A DNA stretch of 64,000 bases from Chryseobacterium piperi (GCF_002285635.2 NZ_CP023049.2:868001-932000), one strand, 5' to 3'. Counted from the first letter of the stretch, positions 18,057-27,161 are shown. The notes: a model not told the origin generated them from the sequence alone. A program made the numbers and translations.

Positions 18057-18830
18057 TTACATAGATGAACCCAGGTCTACTTTTAGTATAACCCCATTAA
18101 CCCCTTTGCCCATATCAGATGATAAGAAAAGAATAGCATTGGCCTGATCAATAGCCTCCATAGGTGCTAATTGATTGGTATATAGAGGGTCATACGTTGC
18201 CATCTTGGTTGCTACTGTGCCCATTTCTATCGTTCCTTCGGTCCATGGTTTGGTCATATCACTAATCGTTAAACCTGGTGCTACAGCATTGCAACGAATT
18301 CCCGTTCCTGAAAATCGGATAGCAATATTTTTAGTTATGGTATTCATAGCACCTTTTGTGGAAGCGTAAGATAGACCTGAAACGGGTAATTCGCCGTTAG
18401 TAGAACTTACGTTTATGATAACCCCTGAATCCCGAGGAATAAAGTGTTGAATGGCTTCTCTACAATAACGAAAAACGCCAGCGTAATTGACTTGAGTAGT
18501 CTTTTCAAAAAGCTCATCTGTTGTGTCCTCTACGGAAAACAAATCATTAGTAGCAGCATTGTTAACCAATATATCCACTTGCCCGAAAGTTTCAATCGCT
18601 TTTGAAAAAACAGCTTTTGGAGTCTTTGGATCAGCAGAGTCTGCTACCAGACCAATTGCTTTTCCACCAGAGGTAACAATTTCTGCTATTGCCTCATCGA
18701 TTTCTTTTTGATCTAAGGCTGTAATGACAACATTGGCTCCTTCTTCAACAAATAGTTTTGCAGTAGCAAATCCGATTCCTCTACTTCCACCAGTGATTAC
18801 TGCAGTTTTGTTTTCTAATAATTTTTTCAT
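18057..18830 (-). CDS. Short-chain dehydrogenase/reductase
   Basis: 257 residues, classical SDR with a Rossmann fold. Cofactor motif TGGSRGIG at 13-20, NNAA at 90-93, catalytic S142/S143, Y155 and K159 (SYASTKG). The residues after beta-strand 2 (TALDQKE) contain an acidic residue, D40, which favours NAD over NADP. It oxidises or reduces an unknown alcohol or ketone in the cytoplasm. It is a single gene, convergent with the AraC regulator. Confidence 0.9.
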   Translation of the reverse strand: MKKLLENKTAVITGGSRGIGFATAKLFVEEGANVVITALDQKEIDEAIAEIVTSGGKAIGLVADSADPKTPKAVFSKAIETFGQVDILVNNAATNDLFSVEDTTDELFEKTTQVNYAGVFRYCREAIQHFIPRDSGVIINVSSTNGELPVSGLSYASTKGAMNTITKNIAIRFSGTGIRCNAVAPGLTISDMTKPWTEGTIEMGTVATKMATYDPLYTNQLAPMEAIDQANAILFLSSDMGKGVNGVILKVDLGSSM

Positions 18831-18846
18831 CTTGAATAATTTTTAA

Positions 18847-18898
18847 CTAATGATTTATTTGATAACTTTTAGCTAATGATTTATTTGATAACTTTTAG
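18847..18898. repeat. Tandem 26-bp duplication upstream of the SDR gene
   Basis: Two exact copies of a 26-base unit (CTAATGATTTATTTGATAAC then TTTTAG) stand head to tail just before the SDR start. It may be a slipped-strand duplication within the promoter or a doubled binding site. Confidence 0.7.
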
Positions 18899-18999
18899 CT
18901 TATAAATTGTAGCTAGGTGCTATAAATTTATTTATAAGTCTTTATTCTTTTTCAAAGATAAATCAGTCTTCTTCCGTCTGATTAAAACAAATTACGGTA

Positions 19000-19140
19000 A
19001 TGATGAAACAAATTACAGGTGCCTGCAGCATTTCCACTCATGAACCTGAAATTGAAGGTTATACTCAAAATGTGAGGGAGTTATTTCCGGAATTAAGAAA
19101 AGAAATCATCGTACTTGATCATAAACTCTCGAGAAAATAA
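19000..19140 (+). CDS. Possible 46-residue ORF, perhaps a gene remnant
   Basis: The frame from ATG ATG at 19000 to TAA encodes 46 residues with a protein-like composition (ITGACSISTHEPEIEGY, then VRELFPELRKEIIVLDH). It is not recognised. It has no promoter box and no terminator of its own, and could be the tail of a lost gene. The rest of the 380-base gap before the next gene holds only the tandem repeat and AT-rich sequence. Confidence 0.3.
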   Translation: MMKQITGACSISTHEPEIEGYTQNVRELFPELRKEIIVLDHKLSRK

Positions 19141-19197
19141 ACGCTTTTTTAAGCCTAAAAGGCATAAAATATGCTATTATTTATGTAAATCACTTAA

Positions 19198-19380
<183 letters not shown>

Positions 19381-19394
19381 GTTTTAAAATAATG

Positions 19395-19436
19395 AATATC
19401 CTTTATTGTGGACACTTCCCAATAAAGGATATTTTT
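19395..19436 (+). terminator. Rho-independent terminator
   Basis: A 14-bp perfect stem (AATATCCTTTATTG with its complement) around an 11-base loop is followed by a T-run. It terminates the small membrane protein gene. Confidence 0.88.
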
Positions 19437-19452
19437 ATTACGATGTGTTATC

Positions 19453-20064
19453 ATGGATCAGCTAAGTTTATTTAATTCAGACGAATATTATCAGTTTCCC
19501 CAGGAGCTCTTAGAGTATACGGAACATTTTTTACAGGAACATGAAGCTACTGCATTGGAGAGAAAACTGATGGAGACGGTCTCGTGGAATCAGACAACAC
19601 AAAAAATGTATGATAAAGTAGTGATGACTCCACGCCTGACAGCATGGTTTGGTGATGAGGGAAAATCTTATGAATTGGGTGGAAGCCGCATTAAGGTTAA
19701 TTCATGGCCGCCTGAGCTGGTTTCATTGAAACAAAAGATAGAAGCATTTACCGGATATCGGTTCAATTCTGTTTTACTGAATCTATACCGGGACGGCAAT
19801 GATTCTGTTGCCTGGCATCGGGATAAAGACAATGAGTTGGGTGAACGCCCTGTTATTGCATCTGTGAGTCTCGGACAGGTAAGGAATTTTGATTTCCGGA
19901 AAGTGGATGATCACCGGCAGAAATACAGCTTATCTCTACCTCATGGTTCACTATTGATTATGAAAGGTAATTTACAGGTACATTGGGAACATCGGATTGC
20001 AAAATCAGCAAAACCCATGAAACCCCGGATTAACCTTACTTTTCGTTTAATCCGGGAATTATAG
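19453..20064 (+). CDS. AlkB-like Fe(II)/2-oxoglutarate-dependent dioxygenase
   Basis: 203 residues. Iron ligands H122 and D124 (WHRDKD) and H180 (HWEHRI), with the 2-oxoglutarate-binding R192 and R198 in RINLTFR, exactly the AlkB pattern. The nucleotide lid regions RLTAWFGDEGKSY and INSWPPEL-like sequence (VNSWPPEL) match the AlkB/ALKBH2 subfamily that repairs methylated bases in DNA or RNA. It is convergent with the Nudix gene with only 14 bases between, so the two cleanse-and-repair functions sit together but are not in one operon. Confidence 0.92.
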   Translation: MDQLSLFNSDEYYQFPQELLEYTEHFLQEHEATALERKLMETVSWNQTTQKMYDKVVMTPRLTAWFGDEGKSYELGGSRIKVNSWPPELVSLKQKIEAFTGYRFNSVLLNLYRDGNDSVAWHRDKDNELGERPVIASVSLGQVRNFDFRKVDDHRQKYSLSLPHGSLLIMKGNLQVHWEHRIAKSAKPMKPRINLTFRLIREL

Positions 20065-20078
20065 GGTATATACATTTA

Positions 20079-20534
20079 TTATTGCAATAGGTTTTCCAGT
20101 TCTTCAAGAAAGGATGTCTGTGTAAGATTAATGCGTTTTTTTGCTTCATCTGAATGAAACCACTGCCATTGATCAACTTCCGGTATTTCTAGCAATCGGC
20201 CTGATTTTGGAGGCCATTCTATCTGTAAGGTATTGCTGTACAATTGAGATGTTTCAATATCTCCTTCCGTTGCCCATGCATAAACCAATTTTCCTGCTTT
20301 TTGCCTGAGCGGAGATAATTCCAGAAATTCTCCCTGTATAGCTTTTCCTGTTTCTTCTTTAAATTCGATAATTGCACGATCCAGAGGATTTTCATCCGGT
20401 AAAATTTCGCCTTTAGGGATGGACCATGCACCATGATCCTTGTTTTTCCAAAATGGGCCTCCGGGATGTACCAGAAAATAAAACAGATCGTCATTTTCTT
20501 TTTTATACAATACAATCCCTGCACTTGCTTTCAT
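20079..20534 (-). CDS. Nudix hydrolase
   Basis: 151 residues. The Nudix box lies at 42-63 in the form GEILPDENPLDRAIIEFKEETG-like spacing: G42, E48, E57, E60, E61 and G63 are kept. The conserved arginine of REUxEE is replaced by I56. Nudix enzymes hydrolyse nucleoside diphosphates linked to another group; a preceding YFLVHPGGP segment and W44-type SIPKGE are typical of the Ap4A/MutT-like branch. The gene starts 55 bases after the aconitase stop on the same strand and may be co-transcribed with it. Confidence 0.85.
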   Translation of the reverse strand: MKASAGIVLYKKENDDLFYFLVHPGGPFWKNKDHGAWSIPKGEILPDENPLDRAIIEFKEETGKAIQGEFLELSPLRQKAGKLVYAWATEGDIETSQLYSNTLQIEWPPKSGRLLEIPEVDQWQWFHSDEAKKRINLTQTSFLEELENLLQ

Positions 20535-20588
20535 TTGAACTTATATTTATTATATCATACTTTCTGCAGGTGTGCAGGGTTTCCAGGA

Positions 20589-23360
20589 CTAATTATTTTT
20601 TAGATATTCCCGTAAAACATATTGTAAAATCCCCTGATTCTTATAGTATTCAATCTCTATGGCAGAATCCAGTCTTGCTTCTACGGTAAATACGGTTTCT
20701 TTTCCTGACGGATGGATGGCTTGTACATTCAGGATTTTATGTGGCGTTAAGTTTTCCTCAAGCCCTGTAATATTGTAAGTTTCCGTTCCATCTAATCCTA
20801 ATGATACTGCGCTTTCTCCGGCATTAAATACCAATGGAGCAACTCCCATTCCCACCAGATTGCTTCTGTGGATCCGTTCAAAGCTTTCCGCAATCACAGC
20901 TCTTACTCCAAGGAGAAACGTACCTTTGGCGGCCCAGTCACGGGAAGATCCGGAACCATATTCTTTACCTGCCAGAATAATCAGCGGGGTATGATCACTT
21001 TGGTATTGCATGGCCGTATCAAAGACGGTTTTAACTTCTCCTGTCGGTAAATAACGGCTATATCCTCCTTCTATATCGGCTATTTTATTTTTTATTCTTA
21101 CGTTAGCAAAAGTTCCTCGCATCATTACTTCGTGATTTCCTCTTCTGGATCCATAAGAGTTAAAGTCTTCATTGTTGACGCTGTTGCTTTTCAAATAGCT
21201 TCCTGCAGCAGAATCTTCTTTAAATGATCCGGCAGGTGAGATATGGTCGGTGGTTACAGAATCTCCAAGATATAAAAGAACTCTTGCATTTTTTATATCG
21301 GTTACCGTATCCGGATTGGCTTGAATATTTTCAAAAAACGGAGCTTCTTTGATATAGGTTGAGTTTTTATTCCATTCAAAATTCTGATCTAAATTGACTT
21401 CTAAATCCTGCCAGTCTTCTGAGCCATCGAAGATCACATTATACACATCTTCAAAGTCCTGTTGTTTCATGCATTCATTGATGGTATTTTGAATATCTTC
21501 CCGTGAAGGCCAGATGTCTTTTAAATAGACAGGTTGTCCGTTAGGGTCATAGTCCAGTGGATCTTTAGTAAGGTTAATGTCCACTTTTCCAACCAGAGCA
21601 TAAGCAACCACCAGCATTGGAGACATTAAGAAATTCATTTTCACCTGTGGGTGCACCCGTGCTTCAAAGTTTCTGTTTCCGGAAAGTACCGAAGCTACAA
21701 CCAGTTCTCCCTTATCAACAGCGGTAGCGATAGCAGGCGGAAGCGGTCCCGAGTTTCCTATACATGAAGTACATCCGTAGCCAACTGTGTGAAAACGAAG
21801 CGCTTCAAGGTCTGTATTTAATCCTGATCTTTCCAGGTATTTGGTTACTACTTTAGATCCCGGAGCCAGCGAGGTTTTAACCCATGATTTGGTTCTGAGG
21901 CCTTTTTCTATGGCATTTCTGGCCAAAAGTCCGGCACCGATCATAACCGCCGGATTTGAGGTATTGGTACAGCTGGTAATAGCAGCAATCACAATACTTC
22001 CGTCACCTAAGATGAATTCCGAATTATTTTGTTTAATCCTTACGGTTCGAAGAGTATCCTGGATCACTTCCGAATGAAGTTCACCTTCAATAGGTACTTT
22101 ACCAAAAGTAAATTCTGTTCCTGATCCGCCATCAGCCAGCCAGGCATATTCTGTTCTTTTGGAAACCGGTTCATAATTACGGTGATGTTCATCTTTTAAA
22201 ACTTCTGAAAATCTTTGGCTGAGATCCTTTACTAAAATTTTATCCTGTGGTCGTTTAGGACCTGAAACGGTAGGTTCAAGGGTTGATAAGTCAAGTTCAG
22301 CTACGGAAGAATATTTAATTTCTTCCTGTCCTGTTCTCCATAGCAGGTTTTCTTTGCAATACTCTTCAACGATTTGAATCTGTTCCTGGGAACGGTTAGT
22401 AGAATGCATATATTCCAGAGTACGCTTGTCGATAGGGAAATACGTAACGGTACAGCCGAATTCCGGTGACATATTGGAAATAGTTGCGCGGTCTGTTACT
22501 GTCAAATGATCCAACCCTTCTCCAAATACTTCAACAAACTTGCCTACTACTCCTCTATCCCTTAATATTTTGGTGATAGAAAGTACCATATCCGTAGCAG
22601 TACAATGATCCGGAATCTTTCCGGTCAATTTCAATCCTACTACTTCAGGACATGTAAAGAAGATAGGCTGTCCCAGCATAGCGGCTTCTGCTTCTATCCC
22701 TCCAACACCCCATGCAATAACTCCAATTCCGTTCACCATTGGGGTGTGAGAATCTGTTCCTACCAATGTATCCGGGAAGAGCCATCCGTCTCTGCTGATT
22801 ACCCCTTTGGCCAGATACTCCAGATTAACCTGGTGGCAGATTCCCATTCCGGGAGGAACTACTGTAAAGTTATTCAGTCCGGATTGTGCCCATTTTAAGA
22901 GCTCATACCTTTCTTTATTTCTTTCAAACTCCAATTCTACATTTTTATCATAAGAATAATCCGTTCCAAAAAAATCAACCTGAACGGAATGATCAATTAC
23001 CAGATCCACAGGAATGGCAGGGTTTATCTTTTGCCCGTCTTTTCCCTGTCTCACAAATTCTGCACGTAAAGAGGCCATATCTACTACTGCCGGAACTCCT
23101 GTAAAATCCTGCATTAAAATTCTGGCAGGCTTGAAAGGGATGTCCTTATCAACCGGAGCTGGTGTCCATTTTAGCAAGGTGTCAATATGCTCGTCCGTGA
23201 TACTGAAACCATCATAGTTTCTTAATACATTTTCTAAGAGAATACGGATGCTGAAAGGAAGATGGTCTACACCTCCCGGAAGATTTTTTAAAGAACTGTA
23301 ATTATACTTTTTTCCATTAATAATAAGTTCCTGTACAGATTTTGCATTTGGGGTGTTCAT
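20589..23360 (-). CDS. acnA: Aconitate hydratase A
   Basis: 923 residues, full length for the AcnA/IRP branch. It converts citrate to isocitrate in the TCA cycle in the cytoplasm. The three [4Fe-4S] cysteines are C464 (ITSCTNTSNP), C530 and C533 (GYGCTSCIGNSGP). Other AcnA blocks are GTDSHTPMVNGIGV (201-214) and the C-terminal swivelling domain with GDSVTTDHISPAG and GSSRDWAAKG. It has its own upstream region of about 210 bases. The start at MNTPNAKSV fits the family. Confidence 0.96.
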   Translation of the reverse strand: MNTPNAKSVQELIINGKKYNYSSLKNLPGGVDHLPFSIRILLENVLRNYDGFSITDEHIDTLLKWTPAPVDKDIPFKPARILMQDFTGVPAVVDMASLRAEFVRQGKDGQKINPAIPVDLVIDHSVQVDFFGTDYSYDKNVELEFERNKERYELLKWAQSGLNNFTVVPPGMGICHQVNLEYLAKGVISRDGWLFPDTLVGTDSHTPMVNGIGVIAWGVGGIEAEAAMLGQPIFFTCPEVVGLKLTGKIPDHCTATDMVLSITKILRDRGVVGKFVEVFGEGLDHLTVTDRATISNMSPEFGCTVTYFPIDKRTLEYMHSTNRSQEQIQIVEEYCKENLLWRTGQEEIKYSSVAELDLSTLEPTVSGPKRPQDKILVKDLSQRFSEVLKDEHHRNYEPVSKRTEYAWLADGGSGTEFTFGKVPIEGELHSEVIQDTLRTVRIKQNNSEFILGDGSIVIAAITSCTNTSNPAVMIGAGLLARNAIEKGLRTKSWVKTSLAPGSKVVTKYLERSGLNTDLEALRFHTVGYGCTSCIGNSGPLPPAIATAVDKGELVVASVLSGNRNFEARVHPQVKMNFLMSPMLVVAYALVGKVDINLTKDPLDYDPNGQPVYLKDIWPSREDIQNTINECMKQQDFEDVYNVIFDGSEDWQDLEVNLDQNFEWNKNSTYIKEAPFFENIQANPDTVTDIKNARVLLYLGDSVTTDHISPAGSFKEDSAAGSYLKSNSVNNEDFNSYGSRRGNHEVMMRGTFANVRIKNKIADIEGGYSRYLPTGEVKTVFDTAMQYQSDHTPLIILAGKEYGSGSSRDWAAKGTFLLGVRAVIAESFERIHRSNLVGMGVAPLVFNAGESAVSLGLDGTETYNITGLEENLTPHKILNVQAIHPSGKETVFTVEARLDSAIEIEYYKNQGILQYVLREYLKNN

Positions 23361-23514
23361 TGCGGGTGTTTTTTAATTTTAATACTTACTTCCAAGTTAC
23401 CCAAAAAAAAGAAACAGGGAAAGAACATTAGTATATATTAACACTATACGACATTGTTTTTCTTTAGTCTATTTCTATTTTAGAAAATGAAAGGTATTTA
23501 TTTGATAGATTTAT

Positions 23515-23548
23515 CCTGGCAGCAGTAACACTGCCAGGTTTTATTTTA
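23515..23548 (+). terminator. Terminator-like hairpin without a plus-strand gene
   Basis: CCTGGCAG and CTGCCAGG pair around an 8-base loop followed by TTTTATTTT on the plus strand. Both neighbouring genes are on the minus strand. For the aldo/keto reductase it lies 26 bases past the stop codon, so it may serve that gene with a weak U-tract. Otherwise it ends an unseen plus-strand RNA. Confidence 0.6.
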
Positions 23549-23573
23549 GGTTTATTTATTGTCCAGACTAATT

Positions 23574-24569
23574 CTATCGGTAACTTGGAGTCTGCGCTTT
23601 TTCATAGATCAGTCCTTCAGACTTTAATTCGTTCCAAAAATCAGGGGGAATAACCGTATTTAATGCTTCTACATTATCTTTTACCTGTTCCGTTTTACTG
23701 GCTCCGGGAATGATTGAAGCAAATTCATCAGCTGCAAGGACAAACTGTAATGCTGCATGTACAATGTCCGTATCATATTTTTTGGCAATTTCTGCAATGC
23801 GATCTCGCTTTTGGGACATTCCTTTAGGAATGACGTCTTTATAATTATAACGGTCTCTGCCAGTTATAAATCCTGAATTATATCCTGCTCCGGAAACCAA
23901 TTGAACGCCAGCTTTTTTTACAGCTGGAAGGAGGCGGTCCACAGCATCTTCATGCTCCAGAATTGAATATTGGGTTGCGGAAAGGCAGATGTCAGGATCG
24001 GCAGCTTCAATACAATCCAGAATAGGTTCAATTTTATTGACTCCCATTCCCCATGCTTTGATGATTCCCTGGTCTCGTAAATCGGAGAGAACTTTAAACG
24101 CTCCTTTTTTAGCTTGTTCCAGAAAATAAGGATAGCGGTCTCCTACCTGATCTTCCGATAAATCATGAATGTATACAATATCAATGGCACTTAAGCCTGT
24201 TCTCTCTAAACTCTCATCAATCGACCTTTTAACGGCATCTGCTGTATAATCATGTCTGAAATCATAATTCAATGGTTTTTTCCACATGGTAGGCGGAACT
24301 TCAGATTCGGGAACTTCTTTAAATAATCTGCCTACTTTTGTAGAAAAGATAAAATCACTTTTATCTTTAGTTTGTAAAAAATTCCCAAATCTTCTTTCGC
24401 TTTTGGTAAGGCCATACCACGGAGAAGTATCGTAATACCGGATGCCCAAATCCCAGGCGGTTTGTAAAATCTTATGGGATTCTTCATCCGTTATATTTTG
24501 GAAAGCTGTTCCTATAGCTACTCCTCCGAGTCCTAACTGATATTCTTTTGTTAAAAAATCTGATTTCAT
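23574..24569 (-). CDS. Aldo/keto reductase
   Basis: 331 residues, TIM-barrel oxidoreductase using NADP(H). Catalytic tetrad D47, Y52, K78 and H135 (YYDTSPWYG, FSTKVGR, YIHDLS). The family branch resembles L-fucose / D-threo-aldose 1-dehydrogenase and pyridoxal dehydrogenase, judged by the FGNFL-type N-terminus and IIPGASKTEQVKDNV near the C-terminus. The exact substrate is open. It is a single gene on the minus strand, 213 bases from aconitase. Confidence 0.9.
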   Translation of the reverse strand: MKSDFLTKEYQLGLGGVAIGTAFQNITDEESHKILQTAWDLGIRYYDTSPWYGLTKSERRFGNFLQTKDKSDFIFSTKVGRLFKEVPESEVPPTMWKKPLNYDFRHDYTADAVKRSIDESLERTGLSAIDIVYIHDLSEDQVGDRYPYFLEQAKKGAFKVLSDLRDQGIIKAWGMGVNKIEPILDCIEAADPDICLSATQYSILEHEDAVDRLLPAVKKAGVQLVSGAGYNSGFITGRDRYNYKDVIPKGMSQKRDRIAEIAKKYDTDIVHAALQFVLAADEFASIIPGASKTEQVKDNVEALNTVIPPDFWNELKSEGLIYEKAQTPSYR

Positions 24570-24723
24570 ATAATACTATTTAAAATGGGTTATAAGATAA
24601 AATGCAAACATTATGCAATCGGTTTGGGTGATTTGTTTTATATCATCTACTTATGGGGAATGGATTAAAAAATGAATTTTTCATAATAAAATTTTGAAGT
24701 ATAAGGCTGCTTTTACATCAGAT

Positions 24724-24760
24724 AAAAACACCATGATTAAATCAATAGTCATGATGTTTT
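24724..24760 (-). terminator. Terminator of the CinA-like gene
   Basis: AAAACACCATGATT pairs with AGTCATGATGTTTT (12 of 14) around an 8-base loop; the minus strand continues with a T-run. It lies 29 bases past the stop codon. Confidence 0.75.
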
Positions 24761-24788
24761 GAATAAGCAATAATTACTTAAATTGGGA

Positions 24789-25289
24789 TTACTTTAATAT
24801 AAGCTGCTGGTTAAGCTCACTTTTAAAGCATCCTAATATAAATTCAGCATAATACAATTGAGCATTCATTGCTGAAGTTTTTTGAGGTAGTTCTATTTTT
24901 TTGGAAAGAACAATTTCATTTTTATAATGAATGGAAAAAAATGCGAAAATATTATAATCCGATTGCCGGGTCGGCGCCGCATATCCCGTAATAGCAATGG
25001 ACCAATGGGTTGAAAACAATTTGGCAACACTCAAAGCCATGGTATTGGCTATTTGTTGTGAAACACCATCAGATTCTTCCGCTTCTTTCCTGTCAACATC
25101 TAAAATTTTCACTTTTTCTTCAGTGTTATAAGCAGTCACTCCTCCTTTATAAAATAAAGAAGCATTCTGCATTTGTGAGAAAGAAAACTGCAAAAAACCA
25201 GACGTTACACTTTCAGCAACGGAAACTGTTTCATTGATTGTGAGTAATGATTCGCTAATATAGTCGAGTAAAGTCTGTTGAAGTTCCAT
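24789..25289 (-). CDS. Stand-alone CinA C-terminal domain protein
   Basis: 166 residues, a free-standing CinA C-terminal domain (nicotinamide-nucleotide amidohydrolase fold, as in PncC) without the usual N-terminal CinA domain. Motifs seen: AESVTSG at 25-31 with the nucleophile-position S27, FYKGGVTAY at 46-54, and AITGYAAP at 99-106. Two deviate from the active-enzyme consensus: AESLTGG has become AESVTSG, and TGxAGP has become TGYAAP. It may have lost or changed activity. It is a single gene next to a run of stress-type genes. Confidence 0.8.
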   Translation of the reverse strand: MELQQTLLDYISESLLTINETVSVAESVTSGFLQFSFSQMQNASLFYKGGVTAYNTEEKVKILDVDRKEAEESDGVSQQIANTMALSVAKLFSTHWSIAITGYAAPTRQSDYNIFAFFSIHYKNEIVLSKKIELPQKTSAMNAQLYYAEFILGCFKSELNQQLILK

Positions 25290-25375
25290 GAGATTCTATT
25301 TATGCAGGATTAATTTTTTATTTTATAATTTCCTAAACTATTGATTAATAATTGTTTGAGTCAATCACGCACTAC

Positions 25376-25405
25376 CCCTTTCAGTATGATGTTTCTCTGA
25401 AAGGG
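25376..25405. other. Hairpin in a 400-base gap
   Basis: CCCTTTCAG and CTGAAAGGG pair perfectly around 12 bases, without a T-run on either strand. The gap (25290-25689) holds no ORF. Its right half is very AT-rich (ATATTATATACTATTC) and must contain the promoter of the DUF892 gene, but I see no exact TAnnTTTG near the start. Confidence 0.5.
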
Positions 25406-25689
25406 CAACTAGGATTTTGTGATTTTTACGGTCCTTTATTTTATATATTTTCCATGATGTGAGGTATTGGAATTATGAAATCCCATGATTAAAAAAATAT
25501 GAAGAACATTACCTCAAAACCACCTTTCAATTAAAATAGCAGAGTATTTTCAAATAATATACAAAATATATTATATACTATTCAAAAAACAAGCCAATAA
25601 ATTATTAAGTAATTATAAATGTATTTAAAATTTTAAAATGTCTTTGGCTTTATTCTTGTTATGATTAATGAATCATTAAAAATATTATT

Positions 25690-26277
25690 ATGGCAACAAC
25701 CACCAAAAAATCAAACAGCACAAAGACGAGTAACACGAAAAGTAAGACAAGTGCTGCCTCTGCAAAAAAAGTTCCGGCAAAAAAAAATGCAGCAAAGGAA
25801 CTGAAAGATTTATTTGAAGATGGCTTAAAAGATATTTATTGGGCTGAAAAAGCATTAACCAAAGCATTGCCTAAAATGCAAAAAAATGCTACCGATAAAA
25901 AGTTGAAAGACGCTATTGGTGCTCATTTGGCTGAAACCAAAAACCAGGTTAAAAGGTTAGAAGACTGCTTTGCTGCTATGGGAAAGAAAGCTCAGGCTAA
26001 GAAGTGTGATGCAATGCAGGGGCTATTGGATGAAGGAAAAGGTATTATGGAAGAAACCAAGCCTGGTGCTGTACGTGATGCCGGCATTATCGCAGCATCT
26101 CAGAAAGTGGAACATTATGAAATAGCTACCTATGGTACGTTAGCAGCCTATGCTAAGGTTTTAAAACAAAACAAGTGTCTCAGGTTACTTCTCAAAACAT
26201 TAGGAGAAGAAAAAAAATGTGACGAACTTCTTACCAGTATCGCTGATACTGCTCTTAATAAAAAAGCAATGAATTAA
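25690..26277 (+). CDS. DUF892 ferritin-like protein (YciE type) with Lys-rich tail
   Basis: 195 residues. Residues 1-35 are a low-complexity Lys/Ser/Thr/Ala tail (KTSNTKSKTSAAS, VPAKKNAAKE) like a DNA-binding extension. The rest (about 36-190) is a DUF892 four-helix bundle with the signature LFEDGLKDIYWAEKAL, HLAETKNQVKRLE and KVEHYEIATYGTL, containing acidic and His residues that could bind a di-metal centre. YciE/YciF proteins are linked to stationary-phase and osmotic stress. The added tail suggests a nucleoid-associated form (inference). A strong terminator follows. Confidence 0.88.
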   Translation: MATTTKKSNSTKTSNTKSKTSAASAKKVPAKKNAAKELKDLFEDGLKDIYWAEKALTKALPKMQKNATDKKLKDAIGAHLAETKNQVKRLEDCFAAMGKKAQAKKCDAMQGLLDEGKGIMEETKPGAVRDAGIIAASQKVEHYEIATYGTLAAYAKVLKQNKCLRLLLKTLGEEKKCDELLTSIADTALNKKAMN

Positions 26278-26304
26278 TAAGCATTTAAAAGTTTTCGTAA
26301 GTTG

Positions 26305-26336
26305 AATTCCCTGATAAGTTTATCAGGGAATTTTTA
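26305..26336 (+). terminator. Rho-independent terminator
   Basis: A 13-bp stem AATTCCCTGATAA with its complement and a T-run, 28 bases after the DUF892 stop. Confidence 0.88.
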
Positions 26337-26386
26337 TTGAGAGCTATTTTTTGTCAATATCGACAAAGGATATACAATTATATTAT

Positions 26387-26418
26387 AAGGGACCGAAACT
26401 CATGAGTCGCGGCCCCTT
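26387..26418 (-). terminator. Interrupted hairpin downstream of the CsbD gene
   Basis: AAGGG, CCG and ACTCATGAGT pair with CGG and CCCTT across small bulges, about 60 bases past the CsbD stop on the minus strand. The U-tract is weak, so the terminator call is tentative. Confidence 0.45.
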
Positions 26419-26477
26419 GTTTAAAACTCTTCGAAAACATATGTACTATTTTCTTGAAGTCCTAAATAATAAATGAT

Positions 26478-26696
26478 TTATGATAAATTGATTTTCTTAA
26501 TAATATAAATTACTTCTTCGCGATTTTTACTCAGCCTGTACCCCATTCTACCCAACAATTCTCCTTCCTTTCCTTCTTCATATTTCAGATCAGATTCGGT
26601 TAACAGTGAAAACTTTTCTTTCAACTGCTTTGAAAGCATTTTCCAGTCACCCGTAATTTTAAAAGATTCGTTACCATTATTGTGATTTGTGTCCAT
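26478..26696 (-). CDS. CsbD-like stress protein
   Basis: 72 residues. The sequence ITGDWKMLSKQLKEKFSLLTESDL followed by YEEGKEGELLGRM matches the CsbD/YjbJ family by its W-x-x-x-x-x-x-L-K-x-K-F pattern and the DLxYEEGKExELLGR block typical of Bacteroidota members. These are small soluble proteins induced by general or phosphate stress, with no known enzymatic activity. It is a single gene facing the DUF892 gene. A 307-base gap follows with no ORF beyond the 43-residue one downstream. Confidence 0.8.
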   Translation of the reverse strand: MDTNHNNGNESFKITGDWKMLSKQLKEKFSLLTESDLKYEEGKEGELLGRMGYRLSKNREEVIYIIKKINLS

Positions 26697-27003
26697 AATT
26701 TGGTGTATTAGGTGTAATTGAATTATTACTATACAAAGATCATCACTTTTAAATGGGTACTCTTGTCAATTGTTGTAAAAAGCTTATACATATCACGGGT
26801 ATTGATGCTATTTCGCATTTAATTACTCTTCAGAGAAGCTCGCTAAATTCATATGTTGAAATGAAAATTGGAAAACAAACTGATTGTTGGAATGAAAAGG
26901 CTGAGAAAGTATGATTTATACAACAAATAAAAAGATAAGTATACATCTTTTCTTATTTTATACATGAACTTTACCATATACTAAATCAAAAAGAAAGAGA
27001 AAT
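26697..27003. other. AT-rich gap between divergent small genes
   Basis: 307 bases holding the upstream regions of the CsbD gene and the 43-residue gene. CAAAGATC at about 26736 on the plus strand is close to, but not, a -7 box for CsbD. No repeat or stable hairpin seen. Confidence 0.5.
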
Positions 27004-27135
27004 ATGTCAAAAGAGAAAAATGGTAAAGGTAAAACGGCACCCATGAAAACAGCAAAGGAGAAAAGAGCCGATAAAGTATTGAAAAGGAATGTGAAAGAGG
27101 AAGTAGATGAAAAACAAAATGTTAAAAAGCCATAA
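27004..27135 (+). CDS. Small Lys-rich protein of 43 residues
   Basis: The frame from ATG at 27004 to TAA encodes 43 residues, very rich in Lys with few hydrophobics (MSKEKNGKGKTAPMKTAKEK, then a second basic half ending NVKKP). A terminator hairpin follows 27 bases later, and an A-rich, RBS-like AGAAAGAGAAAT precedes the ATG, both supporting a real gene. It is probably disordered and could bind nucleic acid. Its position among DUF892 and CsbD genes suggests a stress-related role (inference). Confidence 0.6.
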   Translation: MSKEKNGKGKTAPMKTAKEKRADKVLKRNVKEEVDEKQNVKKP

Positions 27136-27161
27136 GCCGGAACTCAGAATATGAGAAAAAC

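Noticed and set aside
18847..18898. 26-bp tandem repeat as a possible CRISPR or attachment site
   Set aside because: Only two abutting copies, no spacers, no integrase or tRNA nearby.
25376..25405. Perfect hairpin as a terminator
   Set aside because: No U-tract on either strand and far from any stop codon on the right side; kept only as a hairpin.
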